A DNA stretch of 64,000 nucleotides from Planctomycetota bacterium (GCA_003576905.1 QEVG01000030.1:1-64000), one strand, 5' to 3'; numbered from the stretch's first letter, positions 52,668 to 62,326 are shown. Program-made: numbers and translations. The notes: generated by a model not told the origin, from the letters alone.

Positions 52668-53011
52668 GGGCGTGCGGCTCCTGCGCGAAGCGCGTCTTCT
52701 ATTTACCCCGCTGCCCGATGCGCGGCAACTCAAGTCGCGGCCAGCCATTATGGGTGCTAGCGGGGATGTCCTGCCGGTTGACCCGCCGGGATGAAAACCT
52801 GTATACTATTGGACGGCGAGCGAGTGCCCATTCTGCATGGATTGACGTCCGCGCGACCCGCCATCCCAGGGCATCCGACCTACATGCTCCGAGGGGCGTC
52901 CGCCGAAGGCGAAGAGTGGAATCCTCGCGCGTTCGACCACGGCGTTTCCGGGGGAACGAGTCTTCTGCGTCCACATGCCGAGCCTGTCCAACCAGCGGTG
53001 AGGAGAGATAG
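52668..53011 (+). other. Intergenic region upstream of metalloprotease
   Basis: No gene seen. It contains a good plus-strand promoter (52778-52807) and a leader of about 195 bases with several short GC-rich inverted pairs but no riboswitch class that I can match. GGAGAG precedes the protease start by four bases. Confidence 0.5.
52778..52807 (+). promoter_or_regulatory. Sigma70-type promoter for metalloprotease
   Basis: TTGACC, an 18-base spacer, then TATACT. Five of six matches at each box. Divergent from the exporter operon. Confidence 0.6.
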
Positions 53012-55564
53012 ATGTCGTTTGCACGCATTGTTGTGGTGATGTTCGGAATGGGTCTGGCCTGGGCCTTCTGGCCCCAGGGGGCCGAGACGCCGGGTTCGGG
53101 GGCGGCGCCGGCGGTGGAAGTTTCCGATGCGAACCTGGCCGCTACTGCCGGGCAGCCGGCGGAGATTGATCCGGAGATACTTGCCCGGGCGGCGCGGATT
53201 GGCGGGGCGTTTGACCCGGCCGTACTGGCCCGCGCGTCGCGTCTGAAGCGGATCGTGGACGCCAATCCGTACAAGATGGATCCGCCGGCGTTCTGCTATG
53301 ACGTGGATACGGACACGGAGTCGATGGAGAAGGTGTGGGAGCTGGTGCCACAGCTCAGTCCCTATCAGCCGCGGTACCAGTTCAGCGACAACAACCGGTG
53401 GGGCGGCGCGGCCCTTCAGGGCGAGCCGACGGTTCTGACGTGGAGCCTGGTGCCGGACGGGTTGATGGTTGACGGGTCTCCGAGCGAGCTTTTTTCGGCG
53501 ATGGACGCCAAGTTCGGGAACCGGGGGCTGTGGATCGCGAAGATCCAGCAGTGTTTCGATCGGTGGGCGGCGCTGACCGGTACGAGCTATGTGCGCGTGA
53601 CCGCGCCGGGGGTGGACTGGGATGACGGCGGGACGTGGCTTTCGGCGGGCGCCGGACCGACGCGCGGCGAGATCCGCATCGCGAGCATCAACATCGACGG
53701 CGGCTCGAACATCCTGGCCTACAATTATTTCCCGCAGATCGGCGACATGGTTCTGGACTCCTCGGAGAACTGGGCCTCGCTGTCGGGCAATGATTACCGC
53801 TTTTTCCGCAACACGGTTCTGCACGAGCACGGGCACGGCCTTGGCTTCGGGCACATCTGCCCGATCTACAACCTCTGGCTGATGGAGCCGTTCTTGAACA
53901 CGGGATTCGACGGCCCGCAGCACGATGACATCCGCGCCGGGCAGCGAGGCTATGGCGACGCGAACGAGCCGAACGACAATTTCATGCAGGCGACGGCGAT
54001 CGGGCCGGTGATCTTCGGTTCGCCGGTGACGTATGGAAACGTGGCGTCGCCGGCGGTGACGAACGGCACACTGTTGTCGATCGACGGTGACCTCGACGAG
54101 GACTGGTACCACTTCACGGTGATCGACGACAGCACGGCGACGGTGACGGTGACGCCGGTGGGCCTGTCGTATGACAACAGTCCGCAGCAGTGCCAGGGGG
54201 AACTGGCAAGCTGCTGTTTTTTCAACTTCGTGGACAGCCTGACGGTGTCCAACCTGAACATCGAGCTGTATGACAGCGACGGCATCACGCAGATCGCGGC
54301 CGCTGCGAACAACTCCAACGGCGAGTCGGAGACGGTCAGTGACGTCGTTCTGCCGAGCGGCCCCGGCAACTATTACATCCGCATCACCAAGCAGGACGCG
54401 GGGTTCACTCCGCAGCTTTACCGGCTCAACATCACGGTCGTGACGGTCGGCGCGGACGTGAGCACGCCGCAGCCGGACCCGGTCGGTTTCGAGGTGTCTC
54501 CGACGCCGATCAGCACGACGGCGATCAGCATGACTGCGACCGACGCGACCGACGCGACGGCGCCGATTGAGTTTCAGTTTGACTTCGTCAGCGGCGGCAG
54601 CGGCGGCGGGCCGGACAGCCTGTGGCAGACCGCGCGGGACTTCACCGACACAGGACTTCTGCCCAACCGCAACTACACCTACCGCGTGCGGGCCCGCGAC
54701 AGCGCGCCCCCGCCTGGGCCGAACGTGGGCGCCTATTCGGCCAGTGTCGTTTCGACGACATTCATCGAGACGCCGGCCGGGCTGTCCTTCGGGAGCGTCA
54801 CGGAGAGCTCCGTCGTCATGTCACTGATCGCGCCCCTGCCGAGCTTCTACACGGTAGACCTGTCGGGCATTCTGTTTGACAGTGTGACGCCCGGCGGGGA
54901 TGACGGGCTCAACGAATGGGTGCAGGTGACGACCGACACGGCGATCAATCTCACGCCGAACACGCTGTACGAGTTCCGGGCGAAGGCGCGCAACCGCCTC
55001 GCGGTGGACCGCGATGAATGGAGCCCGTCCGGCTTCAGGGCGACGCTGGCCGCGGTACCGGGCGCGCCGCTTCTTTCGAACGCGGCGAGTACGTCAATGG
55101 AAGTGGACCCCGACGCGGGGGCGAACCCGGCCCACACGGAGATGTGGATTCGCTGCGTGGCGACCTCGCCGTTTGACGCCAACTGGGACGGCCAGTATGT
55201 GGACGCGGGCGGCCTGCCGTCGGTGACGCCGGTGTGGCAGTCGGACGCGGCGTGGGGCGGGCAGACGGTTTCGGGGATGCAGCCGGAGACGGAATACACG
55301 TTTGTCGCGCGGGCGCGCAATCTCGACGGGATTGAAACCGCCGATGGAGCGACGGCTTCGCTCTCGACGCTGGCCGTGGGCTTGTGCGATCTTCTGGGCG
55401 ACGTGGACGACAGCGGCGTGGTCGATGCCCTCGATATCGCCGGTTTTGTCCGGGTCAAGCTCGGGATGCCCGATGGCGGCGACCAGGTCGGCTGTGCCGA
55501 TTATGGCAATGGGGACGTGATGCTCGACACGGACGAGTTCGTCACGGACCTGTTGGGCGAATGA
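53012..55564 (+). CDS. Secreted matrixin-like metalloprotease with FN3 and dockerin-like regions
   Basis: An 850-residue exported protein; signal peptide about 1-20. The protease region (about 120-320) has the metzincin zinc motif HEHGHGLGFGH at 271-281 with general base Glu272, and a probable Met-turn in LWLMEPF. A pre-peptidase C-terminal-like domain follows (about 330-475; NGTLLSIDGDLDEDWYHFTV, GNYYIRITKQD). Then come two or three fibronectin-III-like segments (NRNYTYRVRARDS, NTLYEFRAKARNRL, ETEYTFVARARNLDG). The end is a dockerin-like pair: LGDVDDSGVVDALDIAGFV and ADYGNGDVMLDTDEFV. It is probably an extracellular protein- or polymer-degrading enzyme. Confidence 0.88.
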   Translation: MSFARIVVVMFGMGLAWAFWPQGAETPGSGAAPAVEVSDANLAATAGQPAEIDPEILARAARIGGAFDPAVLARASRLKRIVDANPYKMDPPAFCYDVDTDTESMEKVWELVPQLSPYQPRYQFSDNNRWGGAALQGEPTVLTWSLVPDGLMVDGSPSELFSAMDAKFGNRGLWIAKIQQCFDRWAALTGTSYVRVTAPGVDWDDGGTWLSAGAGPTRGEIRIASINIDGGSNILAYNYFPQIGDMVLDSSENWASLSGNDYRFFRNTVLHEHGHGLGFGHICPIYNLWLMEPFLNTGFDGPQHDDIRAGQRGYGDANEPNDNFMQATAIGPVIFGSPVTYGNVASPAVTNGTLLSIDGDLDEDWYHFTVIDDSTATVTVTPVGLSYDNSPQQCQGELASCCFFNFVDSLTVSNLNIELYDSDGITQIAAAANNSNGESETVSDVVLPSGPGNYYIRITKQDAGFTPQLYRLNITVVTVGADVSTPQPDPVGFEVSPTPISTTAISMTATDATDATAPIEFQFDFVSGGSGGGPDSLWQTARDFTDTGLLPNRNYTYRVRARDSAPPPGPNVGAYSASVVSTTFIETPAGLSFGSVTESSVVMSLIAPLPSFYTVDLSGILFDSVTPGGDDGLNEWVQVTTDTAINLTPNTLYEFRAKARNRLAVDRDEWSPSGFRATLAAVPGAPLLSNAASTSMEVDPDAGANPAHTEMWIRCVATSPFDANWDGQYVDAGGLPSVTPVWQSDAAWGGQTVSGMQPETEYTFVARARNLDGIETADGATASLSTLAVGLCDLLGDVDDSGVVDALDIAGFVRVKLGMPDGGDQVGCADYGNGDVMLDTDEFVTDLLGE

Positions 55565-55623
55565 AGCTGGAACGAATCGCGGCGGCCTGATTGCACTATC
55601 GCGCCTTCGATGCACCGTACAGA

Positions 55624-55660
55624 AAAACGCCCGCGCAGGAGTTTGCGCGGGCGTTTTTTT
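55624..55660. terminator. Strong intrinsic terminator
   Basis: Stem AACGCCCGCGCA/TGCGCGGGCGTT (12 bp, perfect) with a six-base loop, followed by seven T on the plus strand and preceded by five A, so it can work in both directions between the protease gene and the small lipoprotein gene. Confidence 0.95.
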
Positions 55661-55758
55661 GTCTAAGGGTTAGCCACCCACCACCCGTGGTTGCCTTATT
55701 GTCAGGCGCGGGCGGCGCGGTGTGGGTCTGCCGCGGGCGCGCGGCAATGTCGCCGTCA

Positions 55759-56064
55759 TCAGTTCAGGGCGGCGTTGACACTGCCGACGGTCGCGGGGAT
55801 CGCGCTGCCGGAGTCGTCGCCCGAACTGTCCGAGCCCGAGTCGCCCGACGGCGTGTTCGCGCCGATCAGTGCGTTGACCAGGGCCTGCGTGAGGCCGAAC
55901 GGGTTGTAGAAGCCGGGGCTTCCGCCGAATCCGGTCGGGATGATGAAGCTGAGGTTCAGGTTGGATCCGAAGAAGCCGGCCGCATCGCAGCCGGTCGAGC
56001 CCAGGACGCAGACGGCCACCGCCGCCGCCGTGAACTTCGTCAAACGTGATCGCTTGGTCGTCAT
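55759..56064 (-). CDS. Small Gly/Ser-rich lipoprotein
   Basis: A 101-residue protein. Signal peptide (TTKRSRLTKFTAAAVAVCVL) with lipobox LGSTGC; the mature part is Asn/Phe/Gly-rich (NLSFIIPTGFGGSPGFYNPF), then a Ser/Asp-rich tail (SGDSGSDSSGDDSG). AGGGGAG six bases before the ATG. Low complexity; no domain seen. It lies 74 bases beyond the end of the dehydrogenase gene on the same strand. Confidence 0.75.
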   Translation of the reverse strand: MTTKRSRLTKFTAAAVAVCVLGSTGCDAAGFFGSNLNLSFIIPTGFGGSPGFYNPFGLTQALVNALIGANTPSGDSGSDSSGDDSGSAIPATVGSVNAALN

Positions 56065-56138
56065 GGATTGCTCCCCTTGGAACGTGTTCGTCCAGACGCT
56101 TTTTCGGCGCGCAGGGGGCGGCGCATGAGCTAATTGTG

Positions 56139-57380
56139 TTATGGGCGGTGATCGAACGCGGCCTTGACGATCGGGTGCCGCCCGCGGCGCAAAAGATGCC
56201 CGAACGCCCGCCGATAGTCGGCCAGGCGATAGGTGGCGACCGGGAGGGCGGAGAGGTCGAGCGTGCCGGCGGCCATCCAGTCCAGTACGAGGCGGTAGCT
56301 GTGGACGGGTTTTTCGGCGACGGTTTCGATCTGGCGGCCGTTGGCTCCAATGATCTCCAGCTCGTCGAACCAGATGGGTGTAGTGTCCACGAGCGTGATG
56401 CCGCTGGTCCCGACCAGGACGAGGCTTCCGCGGCTGCGCGTCCACTTGATTGCATCGGTCATGCCCGCTCCGTTGCCGGTGCAGTCGTAGACGAGGTCGA
56501 ACCCTCCGATCAGGGCCTGGTTGCCGAATCGCGCGGGGATTCGTCGGCCGCCGACGTGGCGCGCGACCAGGTCGTACCGCTCGGCGGGCCGGGCCTTGCG
56601 CGGCGCGGGGAGTATGTGAGTCGCGCCGAGCCGCGAGGCGATCCGCGCCTGAAAGTCGTGCCGGGCGAGCACGGTAACAGGGTTGTCGTGTCCGAGCGCG
56701 CGGAGGGCGGCGGTTATTCCGAGGGCGATGATACCGGCGCCGTTGATGAGGACAGTCTCGCCGGGGCGCGGCGGCCGGCGCAGAACAGCGTGCGCGGATG
56801 ACGCGATCGGGTCGGTGAGGACGGCGTGTTCATCGGGTACCGCGTCGGGCACGGCGTGAAGCTGCGAGACGTGGGCTACGAAGTACTCGGCCCAGCTTCC
56901 GCCGGTCAGGGGGTTTAACCCGACAAGCGCGCGGGGGGGCAGGCGCGGGTCGCCTGTGCGCTGGCAAAGCGACGTCCGCCCGGCAGCGCATTGCGGACAG
57001 GGCGGCGCCGCGCCGGCGGCGGGGCAGCCGAGCGCAGGCTCGACGCAGACGCGCTGCCCTCTTGTCCAGCCGGCGACATTGGCACCAACATCATCGATGT
57101 CGGCGACGTTTTCATGACCGAGTGCGGCGGGGAAACGGGCGAACCGCTGGAGAATCGTCGCCGGATGCTGGCTAAGGGTGATGAGTGCGAGGTCGGTGCC
57201 GCAGATGCCGCCGAGGCGCGTCCGCAGGCGGACCCAGTCCGGGCCGGGAAGATCGGGGATGGGCTGATCGACGAGCCGTAAGCCGGAAAGCGGTCCGCAA
57301 CAGGCCGACTTCGCAAGGAGCATTGCGGCGCGACAGAGGATCCATCCGGCGGGCGAGATGTGGTAGACCAGCGCCTTCAT
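56139..57380 (-). CDS. Zinc-dependent alcohol dehydrogenase-like oxidoreductase
   Basis: A 413-residue medium-chain dehydrogenase. The catalytic zinc Cys is in GGICGTDLAL and the GHE pair in AALGHENVADI. The structural zinc site is Cys-rich (PPCPQCAAGRTSLC, with one Cys further up). Rossmann motif VLINGAGIIALGITAALRALG. The N-terminus has a 30-residue insertion (ILCRAAMLLAKSACCGPLSG) before the normal barrel. Substrate unknown. Confidence 0.85.
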   Translation of the reverse strand: MKALVYHISPAGWILCRAAMLLAKSACCGPLSGLRLVDQPIPDLPGPDWVRLRTRLGGICGTDLALITLSQHPATILQRFARFPAALGHENVADIDDVGANVAGWTRGQRVCVEPALGCPAAGAAPPCPQCAAGRTSLCQRTGDPRLPPRALVGLNPLTGGSWAEYFVAHVSQLHAVPDAVPDEHAVLTDPIASSAHAVLRRPPRPGETVLINGAGIIALGITAALRALGHDNPVTVLARHDFQARIASRLGATHILPAPRKARPAERYDLVARHVGGRRIPARFGNQALIGGFDLVYDCTGNGAGMTDAIKWTRSRGSLVLVGTSGITLVDTTPIWFDELEIIGANGRQIETVAEKPVHSYRLVLDWMAAGTLDLSALPVATYRLADYRRAFGHLLRRGRHPIVKAAFDHRP

Positions 57381-57504
57381 GCGTGGGGGTAGTATAGACG
57401 CGGCGAGAGGGTAGGGGGCGGCGCGGCGCGCATAACGAGCGGAGATGCGCAGGCAGTATCAAGCTCAAGCGGGAAAAGGGTTTACGCTGTGTGAGACGCG
57501 ATTT

Positions 57505-57990
57505 TTACAGGCCGCGGGCGAGACTGGTGCCGGCTGCGCCGCTGGCGAGCAGGGAGTCGCCCATGCGAACGCTGACCTCCTGGGCGTCGATGGAGTAGCG
57601 CTGGCCGAGCTCGGCCAGGACGCGCGAGAGCGTCTGCTGCTGGGCGGGCGTGGGGCGGCCGTTGGAGTGTGTTGAGGAGAGCAGGACGGCGATGACGCCG
57701 GGTTGCTCGGGGTGGGCCTGTTGATATTTCCAGGCGTCGCTTCGGAAGAGGCGGCCGTTGGCGTCGATGCGAAGGTGGTAGAAGCCGGCGGCGGCTGCCG
57801 TCGATTCGGCACGGACTTCGATCTCTCGCCAGTCGGTGGCGCCGGCGGATCGGCCGCGCAGGGGCGTGACCGGGGAGAACTGTGCGAGCCAGAGGAGCAG
57901 GAAGGTCCCGCCCGTCATGGAGAGCACGAGGAGAATGAGCGTCTTGTAATGGCGATGCTGATGGCGGTTCGTGGAAGAAGAAGCGGCCAT
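57505..57990 (-). CDS. Membrane-anchored protein, degenerate amidase-2-like domain
   Basis: A 161-residue protein with one N-terminal helix (about 16-38, YKTLILLVLSMTGGTFLLLW) and an extracytoplasmic domain. The domain order WREIEVRAEST, GFYHLRIDANGRLF, WKYQQAH, GVIAVLL and PTPAQQQTLSRVLAELGQRYSI follows N-acetylmuramoyl-L-alanine amidase/PGRP domains, which read WxxIVIHHSAT and YHFVIxxxG. The zinc His are replaced (VRAEST), so it should not be an active amidase. It may bind peptidoglycan. The start is the ATG before AASSSTNRHQH. The domain match is by eye. Confidence 0.6.
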   Translation of the reverse strand: MAASSSTNRHQHRHYKTLILLVLSMTGGTFLLLWLAQFSPVTPLRGRSAGATDWREIEVRAESTAAAAGFYHLRIDANGRLFRSDAWKYQQAHPEQPGVIAVLLSSTHSNGRPTPAQQQTLSRVLAELGQRYSIDAQEVSVRMGDSLLASGAAGTSLARGL

Positions 57991-58170
57991 GGAACCCTCA
58001 ACCCGGCAGCAGTATTTGCCACCCACCCTGCTTAACCGTGCGGCTAATCTAATCTTATCTATCGGTCGCTGGCAAAGAGAAAAATTGACAAAGTGGCAAA
58101 AAATTTCGCGCGAAAGGGGGTTTGCTGTCGTGATTGCGGCGCGTTTATCAGACCTGCCGGCGTAGCAGTA

Positions 58171-59049
58171 TCATGCCGGGCCTTTTTCCATGAAGACGGA
58201 GCCGAAGGTATAGGACGTTGCGCCGGAGAGCATTTTCGGGCGTTCCACGCTCCCGGTGAGAAGGGCGTGGAGGGCGGCCATGGCGCGCATGAAGCGGCCG
58301 AAGCCGAAGCACTGGGGGGACGCCAGATACCGGTGGCCAGTGTCAATGAATGTGTCACCGCCGCGCGGCCGCAGGCCGGACGGTTCGACGAACTGGCGCC
58401 AGACGTCGTCGGGCGAATCGAGCCGGCCGAATGCCTGCGGGTTGGCATAGTCGAAGGTGTAGCCGACGGTTCCGCCGGGGCGCAGGACGCGGGCGACCTC
58501 GGCGTTGCACTGGACGCGTCCGCTGACCGGCAGATGCTCGAAGACGCAGACGGAGAAGACGTGGTCGAAGAAGGCGTCGGGGTATTCGAGGCGGCGCATG
58601 TCCATCTGCCGGCCGATCACGCGCCAGCCCATCTTCTTCGCTGTGTTCTCGGCTTCGACGCAGAGGCCCTCCTCCAGGTCGATGGTATGCAATTCACAGC
58701 CACGGCTTGCCAGGTAGCAGGAGAAGAGCGAGCCCGCGCCGCCCATGTCGAGGATACGGGCACCGGGGCGGATGGGGGTGTTGGCGACGAGCCAGGCAAT
58801 TTCCCAGAGCAGGAACCAGGGGATGCGGAGTTCGTCGGGGTTTTCGGGGTGGGGCCGGTAGTCCGGTCCGCGGTTGATGTGTTCCCAGGCGCTGGGCCAG
58901 GCGTCGACCGCGCCGTACCAGGAGGAGTATTTCGCGCCGCGGGCCTGCATGCGGCGCATGAGGCCGAAAAGCTCGACGAGCACGAGCCGGCACTCGGGGC
59001 GGTCGAGGTCGGCGCGGTCCATCGTTTTGCTGATGCTGGTGAGCGACAT
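58171..59049 (-). CDS. SAM-dependent methyltransferase
   Basis: A 292-residue class I methyltransferase. Motif I ILDMGGAGSLFSCYLA, motif II acid in LHTIDLEEGL, then FDHVFSVCVFEHLP and ARVLRPGGTVGYTFDYA. The last 60 residues are a variable cap. Substrate not readable. It begins 109 bases from the divergent glycosyltransferase-like gene; an envelope-sugar role is possible from context but weak. Confidence 0.85.
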   Translation of the reverse strand: MSLTSISKTMDRADLDRPECRLVLVELFGLMRRMQARGAKYSSWYGAVDAWPSAWEHINRGPDYRPHPENPDELRIPWFLLWEIAWLVANTPIRPGARILDMGGAGSLFSCYLASRGCELHTIDLEEGLCVEAENTAKKMGWRVIGRQMDMRRLEYPDAFFDHVFSVCVFEHLPVSGRVQCNAEVARVLRPGGTVGYTFDYANPQAFGRLDSPDDVWRQFVEPSGLRPRGGDTFIDTGHRYLASPQCFGFGRFMRAMAALHALLTGSVERPKMLSGATSYTFGSVFMEKGPA

Positions 59050-59158
59050 GGCGGGGAGTATATCAGGAGTCGCGTGGGGCACGGCGCGGGGAGAAATCGG
59101 CGCGGCGCGGGGGCGCGGGCCGCCACTTCATGCCTGGCGCTGATAGACTTCGCAGCCT

Positions 59159-60853
59159 ATGAACGAAGGCGTGAGCCCAGGCCGCGTGGCGCGGTGGTTC
59201 GAGACGACGGCGCGGCCGGGGGCGCTGCTGCTTGTCGTCGTCGCGGCGCTTTATGCACCGTCGCTGGGCGACGGCTTCATGATCGACGATCACCGGGCCC
59301 TGCGCGTTCTGGAAGAGTATCGCGCCGGGCAGCGTTCCGCGCCGGACGTGTATCGCTTCCTCATGGGGGACGTCGAGCGTAACCGGGCTGAGCGCGAGGC
59401 GGGCTGGTATCCGTGGTGGATGGCGGACGAGCTGAAGTATCAGCACATGCGTCCGCTGGCGGAGTGGATGCTGTATGCGGAGTACCGCGTCTTCGGGGCG
59501 CGGCCGATCGGATATCGGCTGGTAAGCCTGGGGCTGTACGGTCTCGGCGTCGTGCTGGTGCTGCGGCTGATGCGGGTTGTCTGCGCGGAGGAGCGGACGG
59601 CGCGGCTGGCGGGGCTGGTCTTCGCCGTGGCGGCGTCGCATGCGATCCCGGTGATGTTCGTGTCGTCGCAGGGGGACGTGGCGGCGCTGGTTTGTGCCGT
59701 TGGAGGGGCACTCGCGGCGGAGGGCTTCCTCCGCCGCGGCGGGGCGGCACGGCTGGCGGGGTTTCTGCTGTTCTTTTCGGCGGGGCTGGGGCTGAAGGAG
59801 GCGATGCTCCCGGTGGCGGCGGCCCCGCTGTTGATGTGGCTCCTGCGGCGCGGCGACGGGGCGGCAGGGCGGCGGGCGCTCGCCGCGACGGCATTGTCGG
59901 CGGCGGTAAGCGGGGCGTGGCTGGCGCTGTACGTCGCGGGGGGCTACGGCAGCAACACGTCGATCATGCTTGATCCGCTGCGGGATCCGGCAGGGTACCT
60001 GTCGGCCGGGCCGGGGCGGGCCCTGGCGCTCCTTGCCGCGTGGGTGGCGCCGCTCAATCCGTTCCTTTTCGAGTGCAAAACCGGCTTTCAGGCGTACGAG
60101 CGAATGTATCTGGCGGCCGGGGCGGTCGTGCTGACGCCGATCGCCGTGATGCTTTGGCGGCGGCACCGCCGGGCAAGGGGGGCCGCGGCGATGGCACTCT
60201 GGACGGCGATGTTCCTTCCGATCCTGGTGTGCACGCCGGCGGACGACCGGGTGATGATGCTGCCGAGCGTGGGCCTGGCGTACTTCGCGGCGGTGTGGAT
60301 CGCGCACCCGGCGGGGGCGCGGCGTTATCGGCGGATCCCGCTGCTGCTTTTTGTCGGGGTGCAGGCGACGACGGTTCTGGCGGCGGGGCGGCTGCTGGCC
60401 TTTCTGGAGCGCGAGTCGCAGCGGCACCTGGCGATGATGACCGCCGACGGCGGGGAGCACCTCTACGTGGTCAACAACCCGTTCGCGTTCGAGGGGCTGT
60501 TCATGATGGACCGGCTGCGGTCGATGCCGGAGTGGCGGCACGCGCGGGTGAGCCTGCTTTCGGACGCGCTTGCGCCGACGGTGAGCTGGCGCGGCGAGCG
60601 GGTGCTGCGGCTGGAGGCGGGCGACCCGCCGATTCTGTCGGGGTTTCTGGGGCGGATGGGCGCGGTGCGCGGGCGGCCGCGGGCCGCCGGCGACACGCAG
60701 CGGGGCGACGGCTTCACGGCGCGGATCGTCGAGGCGGACGCGCGCGGCGTGCGCGCGGTGGAGTTCGTCTTCGACCGGCCGGTGCGGGCGGGGGAGATGC
60801 GGTTTTACACGGTGGACGCGCATGCCAGCCCGCATCGGATCGAGCCGGAGTAG
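59159..60853 (+). CDS. GT39/PMT-superfamily membrane glycosyltransferase-like protein
   Basis: A 564-residue multi-pass protein with about ten helices (first near 21-36) and a C-terminal soluble domain of about 150 residues. The first loop GDGFMIDDHRALRV has an acidic pair as in GT-C lipid-linked sugar transferases, and the loop-2 region HMRPLAEWMLYAEYRVFG follows. The C-terminal part has beta-rich segments. The acceptor is unknown. Single gene, plus strand. Confidence 0.75.
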   Translation: MNEGVSPGRVARWFETTARPGALLLVVVAALYAPSLGDGFMIDDHRALRVLEEYRAGQRSAPDVYRFLMGDVERNRAEREAGWYPWWMADELKYQHMRPLAEWMLYAEYRVFGARPIGYRLVSLGLYGLGVVLVLRLMRVVCAEERTARLAGLVFAVAASHAIPVMFVSSQGDVAALVCAVGGALAAEGFLRRGGAARLAGFLLFFSAGLGLKEAMLPVAAAPLLMWLLRRGDGAAGRRALAATALSAAVSGAWLALYVAGGYGSNTSIMLDPLRDPAGYLSAGPGRALALLAAWVAPLNPFLFECKTGFQAYERMYLAAGAVVLTPIAVMLWRRHRRARGAAAMALWTAMFLPILVCTPADDRVMMLPSVGLAYFAAVWIAHPAGARRYRRIPLLLFVGVQATTVLAAGRLLAFLERESQRHLAMMTADGGEHLYVVNNPFAFEGLFMMDRLRSMPEWRHARVSLLSDALAPTVSWRGERVLRLEAGDPPILSGFLGRMGAVRGRPRAAGDTQRGDGFTARIVEADARGVRAVEFVFDRPVRAGEMRFYTVDAHASPHRIEPE

Positions 60854-60934
60854 AGCGCGTACGGAGGGGCGGCGGGGCATGGCGTCCGTGGCGCGGCGCG
60901 GGCCTCCGGCGCGGGCGAGCGTTTCGGTGCCATG

Positions 60935-62326
60935 TCACTGGCCGTTGGCCGGCTCGGTCTTTCGCGGCTCGGGGATGTCGATGTTGAGCTGGGCGTCGGG
61001 GCTGTCGAAGAGGCGCGTGGCGGCGCGGGTGTACTTGCGGACGAATTCTTCCTCGGTCATTTTCGCGGCGGTGGCGAGCTTGGCGAGCATGACGGGGTTT
61101 TTGAGGTCGGACAGTTCGAGGCGGATCATGTATGCCCGGGCGACCTTGTAGTTGTCGGTGTGGACATCGACCTGGCGGATGCGCGTCCGGTTCGTCGCGG
61201 GGTCGACCATTTCGTGGAAGCTGACGGGGCAGAGGTTGCTGTGCTGGATGGTGACCATGACGCCCCCGGTGAGGTCGCGGGTTTCATCGAGCAGGAGGCG
61301 GACGGCGCCGTTGCCCAGATCGCGGCAGTAGGCCATGTCGAGCGGGGTGGGCGGGGCGCAGCGGAGCATGTAGCCGATTGTCTGGGGGACAATCGTGATT
61401 TTGTCGCCGCGGGCTTCGAAGCGCTGGGTGATTTCGTCGGTGAGCATTCGGGCGAGGGGCACTTCGGCGAGGCGGATGTGCCCGGCGGCGTCGAGGGGGA
61501 CTTTTTTATGGAGGAGGCGTTCGAGTTCTTCCTTGTCGCCGAGGCGGTAGGCGAGGCCTTCGGCGACGATGGCGACGCCGTCGTTTCGGCCCATTGCCTT
61601 TCGCTTGAGGATGGCGCCTTCGAGGACGTCGACGATGTTCTGGACGGTGGTGGTGGCGGCGAACTCCTCGGGGATGAGGGTGACGGTGGCGCCGGTTGCC
61701 TTTCCGATGCCGAGGGCGAGGAAGCCGGCGTGGCGTCCCATGGCGACGACGCAGTACCAGCGGCCGGTGGTCTTGGCGTCTTCCATGAGATTGGCGACGA
61801 GTTCGCTGCCGAGGTGGCGCGCGGTATTGAAACCGAAGGTGGGGATGTCTCCGGGCAGGGGCAGGTCGTTGTCGATGGTCTTGGGGACATGGACGACGCG
61901 GATGCGCCCGCCTGTGCGTTCGGCGACGAAGCGGGCGGAGAGGGCGGTGTCGTCGCCGCCGATGGTGACAAGATGAGTGACACCCAGATCGGTGAAGTTG
62001 TGAATGACCCGGGCGACTTTTTTGTCGTCGGGCCTCACGTGGCCTTCGACCTCGATGCTGTTTTCGTCGAGCAGGGTGGTCCGGCTGGTGCGCAGGACGG
62101 AGCCGCCGTCGAAGTGAATCCGGGCGACGTCCTTGATCTTCAGCTCGAGGCAGTGGCGTTCTGGCACGAACTTGTCGGAGGCGAGGTGCTTGAAGCCGTC
62201 GTAGATTCCGACGACGGACATCCCGCGGTTGATGGCTTCAATCGCGGCGGCGCCGATGACGGCATTGATGCCCGGCGCGGGGCCTCCGCCGACGAGGATG
62301 GCAAGCTTTGCATGGTTGAGGGGCAT
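60935..62326 (-). CDS. pfp: 6-phosphofructokinase, pyrophosphate-type
   Basis: A 463-residue enzyme of glycolysis/gluconeogenesis. Phosphoryl donor site GGDDTALSA (123-131) and PKTIDNDLP (148-156). In ATP-PFKs these read GGDGS and PGTIDND; the Asp and Lys seen here are the known marks of PPi dependence, making the reaction reversible. MGRHAGFLAL and the effector-side part are as in long PFPs. The C-terminus is a short hydrophilic tail. The gene ends 81 bases after the converging membrane protein. Confidence 0.92.
   Translation of the reverse strand: MPLNHAKLAILVGGGPAPGINAVIGAAAIEAINRGMSVVGIYDGFKHLASDKFVPERHCLELKIKDVARIHFDGGSVLRTSRTTLLDENSIEVEGHVRPDDKKVARVIHNFTDLGVTHLVTIGGDDTALSARFVAERTGGRIRVVHVPKTIDNDLPLPGDIPTFGFNTARHLGSELVANLMEDAKTTGRWYCVVAMGRHAGFLALGIGKATGATVTLIPEEFAATTTVQNIVDVLEGAILKRKAMGRNDGVAIVAEGLAYRLGDKEELERLLHKKVPLDAAGHIRLAEVPLARMLTDEITQRFEARGDKITIVPQTIGYMLRCAPPTPLDMAYCRDLGNGAVRLLLDETRDLTGGVMVTIQHSNLCPVSFHEMVDPATNRTRIRQVDVHTDNYKVARAYMIRLELSDLKNPVMLAKLATAAKMTEEEFVRKYTRAATRLFDSPDAQLNIDIPEPRKTEPANGQ

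Noticed and set aside
52808-53011. Possible riboswitch (c-di-GMP type) in the metalloprotease leader
   Set aside because: The leader is long and GC-rich with some inverted pairs, but the conserved GEMM bases could not be matched.
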